From assembly GCF_024722015.1 (NCBI RefSeq), contig NZ_JANQBD010000021.1:62001-126000 (forward strand): a DNA stretch of 64,000 nucleotides, given 5' to 3'. Source of the stretch: Paenibacillus radicis (ex Xue et al. 2023) (GTDB taxonomy: Bacteria; Bacillota; Bacilli; Paenibacillales; NBRC-103111). Each line of letters starts with the position of its first letter. Positions within the stretch are counted from its first letter, which is position 1. Shown piece by piece: positions 45,405-54,341 of the stretch. The position numbers and the translations under genes were made by a program. The notes under the pieces were generated by a model. It saw nothing but the letters and a program-made list of their open reading frames with translations. It made no database searches and had not been told where the DNA came from.

Positions 45405-45437
45405 GTTAATACCAACAAAACCTATAGGAAATAATTT
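45405..45437. promoter_or_regulatory. CymR-like operator, plus orientation
   Basis: GTTAATACCAA, seven bases, TATAGGAA, one base, TAATTT. It matches the inverted element at 41578-41610 at 27 of 33 positions. Placed at the transcription start, it would act as a repressor site. Confidence 0.6.
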
Positions 45438-45456
45438 AATTGGGAGCGTGTAAATA

Positions 45457-46473
45457 ATGGGACTCCGGCTAAGCATCTTGGATCAAAGCCCGATTGGAGA
45501 GAAGGAAACGGCCAGCGAGGCATTTCAGAATACGGTTAAGCTTGCGCAGAAGGCGGAGGAACTGGGCTATTACCGTTTCTGGGTATCCGAGCATCACGAT
45601 TCGGATAGACTGGCCGGTTCCTCGCCGGAGGTGCTGATTTCTTACTTATTGGCCAAAACCAAAAAGATTCGTGTAGGATCGGGCGGTGTGATGCTGCAGC
45701 ATTATAGCCCTTATAAGGTGGCAGAGAACTTTAATGTTCTTGCTTCTCTCGAACCAGGACGTGTCGACCTTGGTATAGGCAGAGCGCCTGGAGGCTTACC
45801 GCGTTCGACCAGAGCGCTGCAACAGGATGCTTATGGGAACAGCAAGTCGTTGGGAGAAAAGCTTGTGGAATTGAAGCAATTTCTAGCTAACGAGCTGGAC
45901 GTTAATGATCCGCTTCACGGTGTGAGAGCAACGCCATTTCCGCAGAAAGCAGCCGACTTGTATTTGCTTGGAGCCAGTATAGAGAGCGCTGGGCTGGCGG
46001 CTAGTCTAGGAATCCCTTATGTATTCTCACAGTCGATCAACTGTGAGGAAAGGACTATAAGCGAAGCCTTTGAGCTCTACCGTTCGCAGTTCCAGCCAGG
46101 GAACTTGAAGCAGCCCCAAGCTATTCTCGCTTTATCTGTCATCTTGACTAATACAGACGAAGAAGCGGAGCAACTGGCCGCAGCTAATTCGAAGATTTTC
46201 AAAATTCGGTTGGAAAGCGGACGGACGTTGACGGTGAGAAGCATAGAGCAGATAGAGGAATACGGGCGGCAAACAACGGAGCCTTATACGATTGAGGAAA
46301 CGAAGGCCAATATCATTTACGGTTCCAAAGAAACAGTCCGTCAGAAGCTGATCGCCATTCAGCACAAATATCAAATTGACGAGCTTATTATTAGTGTTGC
46401 ATTACCTGAATTTGCAAAACGGCTTTATGCTTATGTACTGCTGCAGGAAGCTTTTTCAGAGCTGACCGTTTAG
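45457..46473 (+). CDS. Luciferase-like monooxygenase, MsnO8 family
   Basis: This 338-residue LLM-class flavoenzyme has RLSILDQSPIGEKETASEAF at its N-terminus and FWVSEHHDSDRLAGSSPEVL. VDLGIGRAPGGLPRSTRAL is diagnostic for the MsnO8 subfamily found beside organosulfur and alkanesulfonate genes. It is the first gene of a seven-gene operon running into a paralogous NtaA-type monooxygenase and a five-gene ABC importer. TTGGGAG precedes the ATG. Confidence 0.87.
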   Translation: MGLRLSILDQSPIGEKETASEAFQNTVKLAQKAEELGYYRFWVSEHHDSDRLAGSSPEVLISYLLAKTKKIRVGSGGVMLQHYSPYKVAENFNVLASLEPGRVDLGIGRAPGGLPRSTRALQQDAYGNSKSLGEKLVELKQFLANELDVNDPLHGVRATPFPQKAADLYLLGASIESAGLAASLGIPYVFSQSINCEERTISEAFELYRSQFQPGNLKQPQAILALSVILTNTDEEAEQLAAANSKIFKIRLESGRTLTVRSIEQIEEYGRQTTEPYTIEETKANIIYGSKETVRQKLIAIQHKYQIDELIISVALPEFAKRLYAYVLLQEAFSELTV

Positions 46474-46505
46474 TAGTCACTATATAACATTGGGAGGGGA
46501 TTACC

Positions 46506-47888
46506 ATTACACAGCAAAGAAAGTTGAAAATTGGCGCGATGCTGCACGGAGCGGGCGGGCATATGGCGGCTTGGAGACATCCTGAAGCCGTTGCTGATGC
46601 AAGTGTAAACTTTGAATTTTATAAGCAGCTTGTTCAGAAGGCTGAGGCGGGTAAGCTCGATTTGGTTTTTGTGGCAGACGGCTTGTATATTAACGAAATT
46701 TCGCATCCGAATTTTTTGAACCGGTTTGAGCCGGTTGCGGTTTTATCGGCTTTGGCTGGAGTAAGCTCACACATTGGCCTTGTTGGAACACTCTCCACCT
46801 CTTACAGTGAGCCGTATACGGTTGCCAGACAGTTCGCAACGATCGATATGATCAGTGGCGGTCGTGCGGGCTGGAATGCGGTAACTTCTCCTTTGGAGGG
46901 CTCGGCTTTAAACTACAGTAAAACAGAGCATCCGTCACATGAGCTGCGTTATCGAATCGCCGAAGAGTATTTGCAGATAGCAAAAGGGCTGTGGGATTCA
47001 TGGGAGGATGATGCTTTTGTACGCGATAAGGAATCCGGTCAATTTATAGATCCTTCTAAAATGCATCGTTTAAACCATAAGGGCGAGTTTTATTCGGTAC
47101 AGGGTCCACTTAATATTGCCAGATCGAGGCAGGGGCAGCCTCTAATTTTTCAAGCGGGATCGTCAGATGCAGGCAAAGATTTGGCAGCCAAAGAGGCAGA
47201 TGCGGTATTTACCGGGCACGAAACGATAGAAGAAGCTAAGAGCTTTTATCAGGATGTGAAAAGGAGAGCCGTGAAATTCGGACGTTCGGCAGGCGATGTA
47301 TTGATATTCCCGGGCATTAGCCCGATTGTAGGTTCTACTGAGGAAGAGGCCAAAGCGAAGTACGAGCAAATTGCCAATCTTGTTGATATTAATGTTGCCT
47401 TACATTACTTGGGGCGGTTTTTTGACCATTTTGATTTTAAACAGTTCCCTCTGGACGAACCCTTGCCCGATCTCGGAGATTTGGGAAGTGAAGGCTTTAA
47501 GAGCACAAGCGAGCGCATTAAAAAAATGGCAAAAGACGAAAATCTGACATTGCGGCAGCTGGCGCTTAGAGTCACTTCGCCGAGAAGCGGTTTTACAGGA
47601 ACGCCTGTACAAATAGCGGATACGATACAGCGCTGGTTCGAAGAGGGGGCAGCTGACGGATTTATGATCGGGAGTGCTGTGCTTCCAACGGGGCTAAATG
47701 ATTTTGTTGATCATGTCGTTCCTATCTTACAAGAACGAGGCTTGTTCCGGACTGACTATGAGCATGATACTTTGCGAGGCAATCTGGGGCTTCCGTTCCC
47801 GGAAAACCGTTACACTTTGGCAAGATCGAATAAAGAGGCGGCCGTTGAGACAGTAGCTGATGCAATCGCTGATGCTGTCGGCAAATAA
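46506..47888 (+). CDS. Flavin-dependent monooxygenase, NtaA/SnaA/DszA family, ATT start
   Basis: This protein of about 460 residues is closely similar along its length to the one at 41640. SGGRAGWNAVTSPLEGSA and QAGSSDAGKDLAAKEADAVF are shared. The start is chosen at ATT 46506: GGGAGGGG at 46492-46499 is six bases away, and the peptide TQQRKLKIGAMLHG then lines up with SKRRMLKLGANING of the paralogue. The first conventional start, TTG at 46524, has no ribosome site and cuts the conserved N-terminus. ATT is a rare start codon. The enzyme probably oxygenates a substrate brought in by the downstream transporter. Confidence 0.85.
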   Translation: MTQQRKLKIGAMLHGAGGHMAAWRHPEAVADASVNFEFYKQLVQKAEAGKLDLVFVADGLYINEISHPNFLNRFEPVAVLSALAGVSSHIGLVGTLSTSYSEPYTVARQFATIDMISGGRAGWNAVTSPLEGSALNYSKTEHPSHELRYRIAEEYLQIAKGLWDSWEDDAFVRDKESGQFIDPSKMHRLNHKGEFYSVQGPLNIARSRQGQPLIFQAGSSDAGKDLAAKEADAVFTGHETIEEAKSFYQDVKRRAVKFGRSAGDVLIFPGISPIVGSTEEEAKAKYEQIANLVDINVALHYLGRFFDHFDFKQFPLDEPLPDLGDLGSEGFKSTSERIKKMAKDENLTLRQLALRVTSPRSGFTGTPVQIADTIQRWFEEGAADGFMIGSAVLPTGLNDFVDHVVPILQERGLFRTDYEHDTLRGNLGLPFPENRYTLARSNKEAAVETVADAIADAVGK

Positions 47889-47956
47889 GCAGCTGAAGAA
47901 TCTGCGTAAGAATAGAACTCATTTTTAAACATTTATATAGGGACGGGGGGCTTCCA

Positions 47957-49615
47957 ATGAGGGGCAATTTATTGAAAAGGTTGACGATATTTACAACGCT
48001 GATGCTGGTTGCAGCAGGCTGCTCAGGAGATAAGAGTAATGTAGCTCCGACTGCAGCACAGGGGGCCAATCAGCAGGAGGCCGTCACCAAGGGCGGTGAG
48101 CTGACATTTGGCGTGGCTGCATCGCCGGGAGGGCTTGACCCCAATGTGTTTCCAGGTGCCGGGGATTACCGAATTATGCGGTCAATCTTTGACAGCTTGA
48201 TCGTTCAGATGCCGGATCAGACATTCAAGCCATGGCTGGCTACGGAATGGACCGTTTCACCGGATGCCAAAAGCTACACCTTTAAGCTGCGTAAAGACGT
48301 GAAATTCCATGACGGAACCCCATTTAATGCGGCTGCTGTTAAATACAATTTTGACCGGATTGTGAATCCCGACACGAAGTCGAGGTTTGCCGTAACGTTA
48401 ATCGGACCGTATGAATCTTCAGAAGTGATAGACGAGTTTACAGTAAAGGTGAATTTGAAATCGCCGTACAGCGCTTTTTTGAGCAGCTTGAGCCAAGCGT
48501 TCCTTGGTATTGTTTCTCCGGCGGCCGCTCAGAAATATGGCGAGAATCTCGCCAAAAATCCAGTCGGTACAGGACCGTTTAAATTTGTTAGCTGGGTTGA
48601 AAATGCAGCGATTACGCTTGATAGAAACCCGGATTACAACTGGGGTCCGCCAATAGCGCAAAACAAGGGTGCCGCCTACATCGACAAGCTGACGTTCAAA
48701 ATCATTCCGGAGGAAGCAACCAGGATCGGTTCCGTGCAGAGCGGGCAAATTTCTGCGGTAGAAACGGTGCCGCCTCAGAATCTGATTTCGCTCAAAAATG
48801 ATCCGAACATTACTTTAATAGAAGCAGAATCGGCCGGCATTCCTTTCACTTTGATGCTCAATCAGGACCACGCTCCATGGAATGAGCTGAAAGCGAGAAA
48901 AGCGGTGCAGTTGGCTATAGACGTCGACACGATCGTAAAAACACTTTATCTGGGTACTTATAAGCGGGCATGGTCGCCTCTTACGCCTTCTGTACTTGGC
49001 TATAATACTTCACTTGAAAATTCAATTAAGCCGGATATCCCCAAAGCGAATCAGCTGCTTGACGAGTTGGGATGGGTGCGCGGAGCTGATGGGATACGGG
49101 CGAAGAATGGGAAGCCGTTGAGCCTGTATTTCGTGACAAGCACGCCAAACCGCGAGAAACGTAATGATATAGCAGCGATGATCCAGCAGCAGCTTAAGCA
49201 GGTGGGGATCCAAGTTAATGTTGAAATTACGACCAGTACGAATGCCCAAACAATCGTCATGGACAAAGGAACTAATGATTTGTACGGAGTCAGCAATGTG
49301 ACGGGTGATCCTGATATTCTGCGCAGCTTTTTCCATACTAATGCGATACCAAAGGAAGGCCGTTGGGGGCATAATCATACCCATCTGTCCGATCCGCAGC
49401 TTGATAAATGGTTGGAAGAAGGTCTGAAGGAGCAGGACCCTCAAAAGCGGAGCGAAGTTTACAAAAAAATTCAAAGCTATGTAGTGGAAAATGCTATCGG
49501 ATTTCCCATATATATATTCCCTTACACGGTGGCCTCGGCAAAAACGGCCAAAGGCTTGAAATTTGACGCACTAGGCTACCCGCTGTTCTATGATGCATAT
49601 GTGGTGAAAAAATAA
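47957..49615 (+). CDS. Peptide/nickel-type ABC transporter binding lipoprotein
   Basis: This 552-residue family-5 solute-binding protein has a signal peptide ending in the lipobox MLVAAGC (Cys22). GGELTFGVAASPGGLDPNVF starts the mature domain, and FKLRKDVKFHDGTPFNAAAVKYNF is typical of DppA/OppA/GsiB proteins (shown here only as a landmark at about residue 110). Such proteins bind peptides, glutathione, nickel chelates or other small ligands. Monooxygenase genes upstream suggest a non-peptide organic ligand. GACGGGGGG precedes the ATG. Confidence 0.9.
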   Translation: MRGNLLKRLTIFTTLMLVAAGCSGDKSNVAPTAAQGANQQEAVTKGGELTFGVAASPGGLDPNVFPGAGDYRIMRSIFDSLIVQMPDQTFKPWLATEWTVSPDAKSYTFKLRKDVKFHDGTPFNAAAVKYNFDRIVNPDTKSRFAVTLIGPYESSEVIDEFTVKVNLKSPYSAFLSSLSQAFLGIVSPAAAQKYGENLAKNPVGTGPFKFVSWVENAAITLDRNPDYNWGPPIAQNKGAAYIDKLTFKIIPEEATRIGSVQSGQISAVETVPPQNLISLKNDPNITLIEAESAGIPFTLMLNQDHAPWNELKARKAVQLAIDVDTIVKTLYLGTYKRAWSPLTPSVLGYNTSLENSIKPDIPKANQLLDELGWVRGADGIRAKNGKPLSLYFVTSTPNREKRNDIAAMIQQQLKQVGIQVNVEITTSTNAQTIVMDKGTNDLYGVSNVTGDPDILRSFFHTNAIPKEGRWGHNHTHLSDPQLDKWLEEGLKEQDPQKRSEVYKKIQSYVVENAIGFPIYIFPYTVASAKTAKGLKFDALGYPLFYDAYVVKK

Positions 49616-49636
49616 GCCTCGAAAGGAAGGATCGCT

Positions 49637-50563
49637 ATGGCTTCAGCCATTATTCGTAGGGCTTTCACTTCCCTTCTGGTCATTATCGGGTCGCTGGTGC
49701 TCGTTTTCTTTATTCTGTACCTGCTTCCCGGTGACCCGGTCTTGGCGATGCTGGATGGAGTGAGCGCCAGTCCGGAAGCCGTGCAAAATCTGCGCCAGCA
49801 GCTAGGCTTGGATAAACCTTTGGGTATACAATTCGCTCATTACTTCTGGGATATGATTCGAGGCGACTTTGGCAAATCGCTCGTAAATGGAGATCCGGTA
49901 TTACCTAAGATTTGGGAGCAGCTTCCATCGACGGTTGCTTTAACTCTAGCCAGCTCCCTGGTGTCAATAGTTATCGGCGTTCTGTTGGGAGTGCTCTCAG
50001 CGGTTCACCATAACCGGTTTATTGACATTATCGCAAGGATCATCAGCTTGTTCGGCATATCGACGCCAACGTTTTGGTCAGGAATTCTGTTAATTCTCAT
50101 ATTTTCCGTTCAGCTTCATTGGTTCCCGGCTATGGGGTCGGATGGATTCAGCACGCTGGTGCTTCCTGCCTTGGCGCTTGGATTTGTTACCTCCGGCTTT
50201 ATCGTTCGGATGGTAAGAAACAGCATGCTGGATGTCATTCACGAGCAGTTCATTGTGACGCTCCGTTCCAAAGGGCTGCCTGAACGCATCATTATGTATC
50301 GACATGCGCTGCGCAATGCGCTCATTCCCGCTATTACGATGCTGGGCGTGCAAATAGGGGAGCTGCTAGCCGGAGCCGTCGTAATCGAAACCGTGTTTTC
50401 CCGTCAGGGCGTCGGCAGGCTGCTGGCGGACGCCATTACTGCCAAGGATTTGCCCGTCGTTCAGGGAATTATTTTGTTCACGGCCGTTATGTATGTTCTT
50501 GTAAATTTACTGGTTGACGTGTCATACTCTGCGATTGATCCCAGGGTAAGACGTTCAGCGTAG
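49637..50563 (+). CDS. ABC transporter permease, DppB/OppB type
   Basis: This 308-residue membrane protein starts with a long hydrophobic helix (SLLVIIGSLVLVFFILYLLP). It continues with PGDPVLAMLDG and the EAA-like loop LRSKGLPERIIMYRHALRNA of the DppB family. GAAAGGAAGG precedes the ATG. It pairs with the next gene to make the channel of the importer. Confidence 0.92.
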   Translation: MASAIIRRAFTSLLVIIGSLVLVFFILYLLPGDPVLAMLDGVSASPEAVQNLRQQLGLDKPLGIQFAHYFWDMIRGDFGKSLVNGDPVLPKIWEQLPSTVALTLASSLVSIVIGVLLGVLSAVHHNRFIDIIARIISLFGISTPTFWSGILLILIFSVQLHWFPAMGSDGFSTLVLPALALGFVTSGFIVRMVRNSMLDVIHEQFIVTLRSKGLPERIIMYRHALRNALIPAITMLGVQIGELLAGAVVIETVFSRQGVGRLLADAITAKDLPVVQGIILFTAVMYVLVNLLVDVSYSAIDPRVRRSA

Positions 50564-50592
50564 AAGCTTTTTTGAGGAAAGGAGAATGGTTT

Positions 50593-51489
50593 GTGAAGCA
50601 TGCCGCGTCAGCAGAAGTTGTATTGCCTGGAAAAAGGCTGCATCTATCCCTACTTAAAATTGGCAATAAAAAGCTGTCCATTACGGATTCATTAGTCTAT
50701 ATAGCCGGACTTATCATCCTGCTAATTAGTATATGCGCTCTTTTTCCGCAATGGATTGCACCTTACGCCCCCACGCAAATGATGGCTGATGCCATCTTGA
50801 AGCCGCCGAGTGCGGCACATCTGTTCGGTACCGATTATTACGGCAGGGACGTATTTTCCTTAGTCGTATTCGGAAGCCGTGACTCCTTGTTTATCGGAGT
50901 TGTCTCCGTGCTTATTGGCGGGATAACCGGAGGCACCATGGGAGCGTTGTCCGGCTATATTGGAGGCTGGATCGATGGGGTTCTTATGCGGATTGTCGAT
51001 GTCCTAATGACCATTCCCGGTCTTTTGCTGGCACTCGCCATTGCTGCTGCCCTTGGTCCAAGCTTTTTCAATGTGGTGTTAGCTGTCAGTGTTTCCGCTA
51101 TTCCGGGCTATGCCAGAGTTATGAGGAGTCAAGCGATTGCGATGAAAGGACGTCCTTTTATTACCGCCTCCTATTCGATAGGCTCCAATCACTGGCATAT
51201 ATTTACGCGCCATATATTGCCGAATTCGTTATCCCCTCTGCTTGTTATGGGGACGATTGGAGTAGGCTCTTCCATTCTCATTGGCTCCGGGCTCAGCTTT
51301 CTTGGTCTAGGTGTATTTAGAGAAATACCGGATTGGGGTACGCTGCTGTCCCAGGGAAGAGGGTATTTAACGGTTGCTTGGTGGATGGCGAGCTTTCCTG
51401 GGTTGGCCATAACTTTGTTTGTTCTTTCTGTTAATTTAATAGGCGATAAGTTCAGAGATCACTTGGACCCTAAGAAAAAAAGAATTTAA
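50593..51489 (+). CDS. ABC transporter permease, DppC/OppC type
   Basis: This permease of about 298 residues has HLFGTDYYGRDVFSLVVFGS, the DppC N-terminal signature, and a conserved loop at HIFTRHILPNSLSPLLVMGT. The GTG at 50593 has AAAGGAG at 50578-50584; a TTG at 50572 overlaps that ribosome site. It is the second channel subunit. Confidence 0.9.
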   Translation: MKHAASAEVVLPGKRLHLSLLKIGNKKLSITDSLVYIAGLIILLISICALFPQWIAPYAPTQMMADAILKPPSAAHLFGTDYYGRDVFSLVVFGSRDSLFIGVVSVLIGGITGGTMGALSGYIGGWIDGVLMRIVDVLMTIPGLLLALAIAAALGPSFFNVVLAVSVSAIPGYARVMRSQAIAMKGRPFITASYSIGSNHWHIFTRHILPNSLSPLLVMGTIGVGSSILIGSGLSFLGLGVFREIPDWGTLLSQGRGYLTVAWWMASFPGLAITLFVLSVNLIGDKFRDHLDPKKKRI

Positions 51490-51525
51490 GTTACACTTAA
51501 AGATATCTTTCCAGGAGGGATTGAC

Positions 51526-52584
51526 TTGACACTTCTCGATATTCAACATTTGACCGTCGATTTTGCCACAAAACATGGGCTGCTTACTGCGATTACGGAT
51601 GTATCACTTTCCATTAAAGCTGGCGAAACCGTGTGCCTGGTTGGAGAATCGGGAAGCGGCAAGACGGTAGCTTCCAAGTCGATAATGAGGTTGATTGATT
51701 ATGAGAACGGCGTAATCTCCAAAGGCAGCATCCTGCTGGAAGGAGTTGATCTAGCTGCCTTATCCCAGGAGCAGCTACGGGTGCTGCGTGGCAAAAAAAT
51801 AGCGATGATCTTTCAGGAGCCTATGGCAGCTTTCGATCCTGTTTTTACAATAGGCAGTCAGATTGTGGATAATATTATTCAGCATAAACGAGTGAGCAAA
51901 CAGGCTGCCGCGCAGCAGTCCATCCAACTGCTGTACAGAGTAGGCATACCGGAGCCTGAGCTGAGGATGCGCCAATATCCGAACGAGCTTTCCGGCGGTA
52001 TGCTGCAGCGTGCAATGATTGCAATGGCTTTGTCCTGCGAGCCAGAGCTGCTCATTGCTGATGAGCCTACTACGGCACTGGATGTGACCATTCAGGCGCA
52101 AATTTTGCAGCTGCTGCAAGAATTGAAAGCCGAATATAACATGTCTATTTTATTAATTACGCATGACATGGGTATTGCTGCACAATTAGCGGATCGGATT
52201 GTTGTTATGTATGCAGGCAGGGTCATGGAGCAAGCAGCAGCCATCGAGCTCTTTCAACAGCCGTACCATCCCTATACGAAAGCTTTGCTGCAATCGATTC
52301 TTACGTTGGAAGGCAACCGGGATAAAAGACTATACTCGATAGAAGGATCGATTCCGAGCCTGACGGAGCTTCCGGAAGGCTGCCGATTTCATCCACGCTG
52401 CTCCTACGCTACGGATAAGTGCGTAAGATTCAATCCTCCGCTGCAAGAGATCAACGGGCGGGAAGTGGCCTGCTGGCATGCCGAAGAGCTGGTTGAGACA
52501 CAATGGGGAGCTCAGCAGCGTAATCTGTCTTTTCCGGCTGCCCAAGCGATTTTAACCGATGAGATACAGTGGATACTGCTCTAG
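51526..52584 (+). CDS. ABC transporter ATP-binding protein, DppD/OppD type
   Basis: This 352-residue ATPase has Walker A GESGSGKTVASK, a signature at NELSGGMLQR, Walker B LLIADEPTTALD and a switch His in LITHDMG. The C-terminal oligopeptide-type extension contains CRFHPRCSYATDKC cysteines. The TTG at 51526 follows AGGAGGG. It overlaps the next gene by 16 bp. Confidence 0.92.
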   Translation: MTLLDIQHLTVDFATKHGLLTAITDVSLSIKAGETVCLVGESGSGKTVASKSIMRLIDYENGVISKGSILLEGVDLAALSQEQLRVLRGKKIAMIFQEPMAAFDPVFTIGSQIVDNIIQHKRVSKQAAAQQSIQLLYRVGIPEPELRMRQYPNELSGGMLQRAMIAMALSCEPELLIADEPTTALDVTIQAQILQLLQELKAEYNMSILLITHDMGIAAQLADRIVVMYAGRVMEQAAAIELFQQPYHPYTKALLQSILTLEGNRDKRLYSIEGSIPSLTELPEGCRFHPRCSYATDKCVRFNPPLQEINGREVACWHAEELVETQWGAQQRNLSFPAAQAILTDEIQWILL

Positions 52585-53564
52585 GGGAAGCTGCCGCGAA
52601 GCGTAATTTATTTGAAGTAAGAGGATTGCAAAAATTTTATAAAGCCAAGAAGAGGATTTTCAATAAAAACAGTATGTTCATCCGCGCTGTGGATGATGTT
52701 TCTTTTTCTATTCAACAAGGAGAGGTATTCGGTCTTGTAGGGGAATCCGGCAGCGGGAAATCGACGCTAGGACGGGTGCTTCTACAGCTGGAGAAAGCAA
52801 CGGCAGGCAAAGTGCTGTTCCAAGGAAATGATTTAACTCTCCAACATGGAGATGAGCTGCGTAAAGCACGACGCGACATGCAAATGATATTTCAGGACCC
52901 GTACGGATCTCTTAGTCCCCGTTGGAAGGTCGGAGATATTATAGGTGAGCCTCTTGAGGTGCATAACCTGTTGAAAGGGAAGGAGAGAAGAGCACGTGTC
53001 GAGGAGCTGCTTGAATGGGTAGGCTTAAGCGCGTCATGGTATAACCGGTATCCTCATGAATTTTCAGGTGGACAGCGGCAAAGAATTGGTATAGCGAGAG
53101 CCATTGCGCTTAATCCCAAGTTTATTATGGCTGATGAAGCTGTATCTGCACTCGACGTATCCGTTCAATCGCAAATCGTCAATCTGCTGCAGGATTTGCA
53201 AAGCAGGATGGGGCTTACTTACCTGTTCATTGCTCATGGACTGCAAATTGTCCGCCATATTTCCAACCGCATTGGAGTTATGTATCTTGGTAAACTGGTA
53301 GAGATCGCTCCGAGCGAGGAGTTGTTCCTGCATCCCGCGCATCATTATACAAAGGCGCTAATTGCTTCGATTCCTTTACCTGACCCGGCTCGTAAAGGTG
53401 AGTTTGCCGAGCTGCAGGGGGAAATTCCTTCTCCGGCCAACCCGCCTTCAGGCTGCCGGTTTCATACCCGCTGCCCGGCGGCCACGGCAAGATGCAAGGA
53501 AATTCAGCCGGAGCTTCAGGAGCTTCGGCAAGGCCATTGGGCTGCATGTCATTATCCATGCTAG
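52569..53564 (+). CDS. ABC transporter ATP-binding protein, DppF/OppF type
   Basis: This 331-residue partner ATPase has Walker A GESGSGKSTLGR, signature HEFSGGQRQR, Walker B FIMADEAVSALD and switch His in FIAHGL. In the Walker B segment the usual ADEPVSALD Pro is replaced by Ala (DEAVSALD), which is tolerated in this family. The C-terminal CRFHTRCPAATARC motif is present. The start is GTG at 52569, inside the end of the previous gene. It is the last gene of the monooxygenase-transport operon. Confidence 0.92.
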   Translation: MDTALGEAAAKRNLFEVRGLQKFYKAKKRIFNKNSMFIRAVDDVSFSIQQGEVFGLVGESGSGKSTLGRVLLQLEKATAGKVLFQGNDLTLQHGDELRKARRDMQMIFQDPYGSLSPRWKVGDIIGEPLEVHNLLKGKERRARVEELLEWVGLSASWYNRYPHEFSGGQRQRIGIARAIALNPKFIMADEAVSALDVSVQSQIVNLLQDLQSRMGLTYLFIAHGLQIVRHISNRIGVMYLGKLVEIAPSEELFLHPAHHYTKALIASIPLPDPARKGEFAELQGEIPSPANPPSGCRFHTRCPAATARCKEIQPELQELRQGHWAACHYPC

Positions 53565-53605
53565 CATGAGCGAAAGCTTTATTATTATAAATGGAGGAAT
53601 GTATA

Positions 53606-54073
53606 ATGAGCCAGACGACAATTGATATTCAAAGCTATAAGGACACGTATCATAAGCTGAAGTCAGCTACAGAAGGATTAACGGAAGATCAGCTGAAATG
53701 GAAAGCGGCCCCTGATAAATGGAGTGTAACCGAGGTTCTATCTCATTTGACGGATCACAGCATCGTATTTTCATTTCGTATCCGAAAGCTTATTTCTGAA
53801 GAGGCTGTGCAATTGCCGCCGTTCCAGCAGGATCCTTGGGTCAGCGAGAGTAAGGCGAATGAGGGTTCGGCAAACGACATTCTTGATGTATTCGGAGTTC
53901 TTCTTACTTATAACAGTCTGCTCTTTGATCGGCTGCCTGCAGAGGCTTGGAGTAAAACAGGCATCAATATTAAAGGAGAGACGGTAACGCTTCTTCAGTC
54001 CTTCCAATCGTTTATTAAGCATGTGGACACTCATCTACTGCAAATTGATAGGATTAAAAACGCTTATCAGTAG
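53606..54073 (+). CDS. DinB/DfsB-family protein
   Basis: This four-helix-bundle protein of about 155 residues has KWSVTEVLSHLTDHS near residue 37 and FIKHVDTHLLQIDRI near the end. The three histidines expected to hold a metal ion are in these stretches. Members include thiol (bacillithiol) S-transferases and many uncharacterised stress proteins. GGAGG at 53592-53596 points to ATG 53606; an ATG 15 bases earlier overlaps it. The neighbourhood with flavoenzymes would fit a thiol-linked role, but this is a guess. Confidence 0.82.
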   Translation: MSQTTIDIQSYKDTYHKLKSATEGLTEDQLKWKAAPDKWSVTEVLSHLTDHSIVFSFRIRKLISEEAVQLPPFQQDPWVSESKANEGSANDILDVFGVLLTYNSLLFDRLPAEAWSKTGINIKGETVTLLQSFQSFIKHVDTHLLQIDRIKNAYQ

Positions 54074-54117
54074 AGCTACATTACGTCTGAATGGCTTGTA
54101 AAAGGAGAAAGATAATA

Positions 54118-54165
54118 ATGGAGCTATTTGAATTGGGCAGGGATGGGACATTAAGGCTACTATAG
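54118..54165 (+). CDS. Possible 15-codon mini-ORF or truncated gene start
   Basis: AAAAGGAG at 54099-54106 and an ATG at 54118 start a frame of 15 codons (MELFELGRDGTLRLL) that stops just before a terminator. The ribosome site is good and the length is minimal. It may be the stub of a deleted gene or a small peptide. No family is recognised. Confidence 0.3.
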   Translation: MELFELGRDGTLRLL

Positions 54166-54169
54166 GATA

Positions 54170-54208
54170 AAAGAACGTTAATACTTCGGTTAACGTTCTT
54201 TCTTTTTT
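54170..54208 (+). terminator. Rho-independent terminator after the DinB gene
   Basis: AAAGAACGTTAA at 54170-54181 pairs perfectly with TTAACGTTCTTT at 54190-54201, followed by CTTTTTT. Confidence 0.9.
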
Positions 54209-54341
54209 ACATGAAGTCAGTAGTAGCGGTTTGAGAAAAAGTGTGATATAGTTATTTTTGTTAACTGTAATAAATAATATGACAGTTCGTTGTGTGGCAG
54301 TTTCAATAGGAATATTAATATTGCATTGGAGGTAATAAGGA

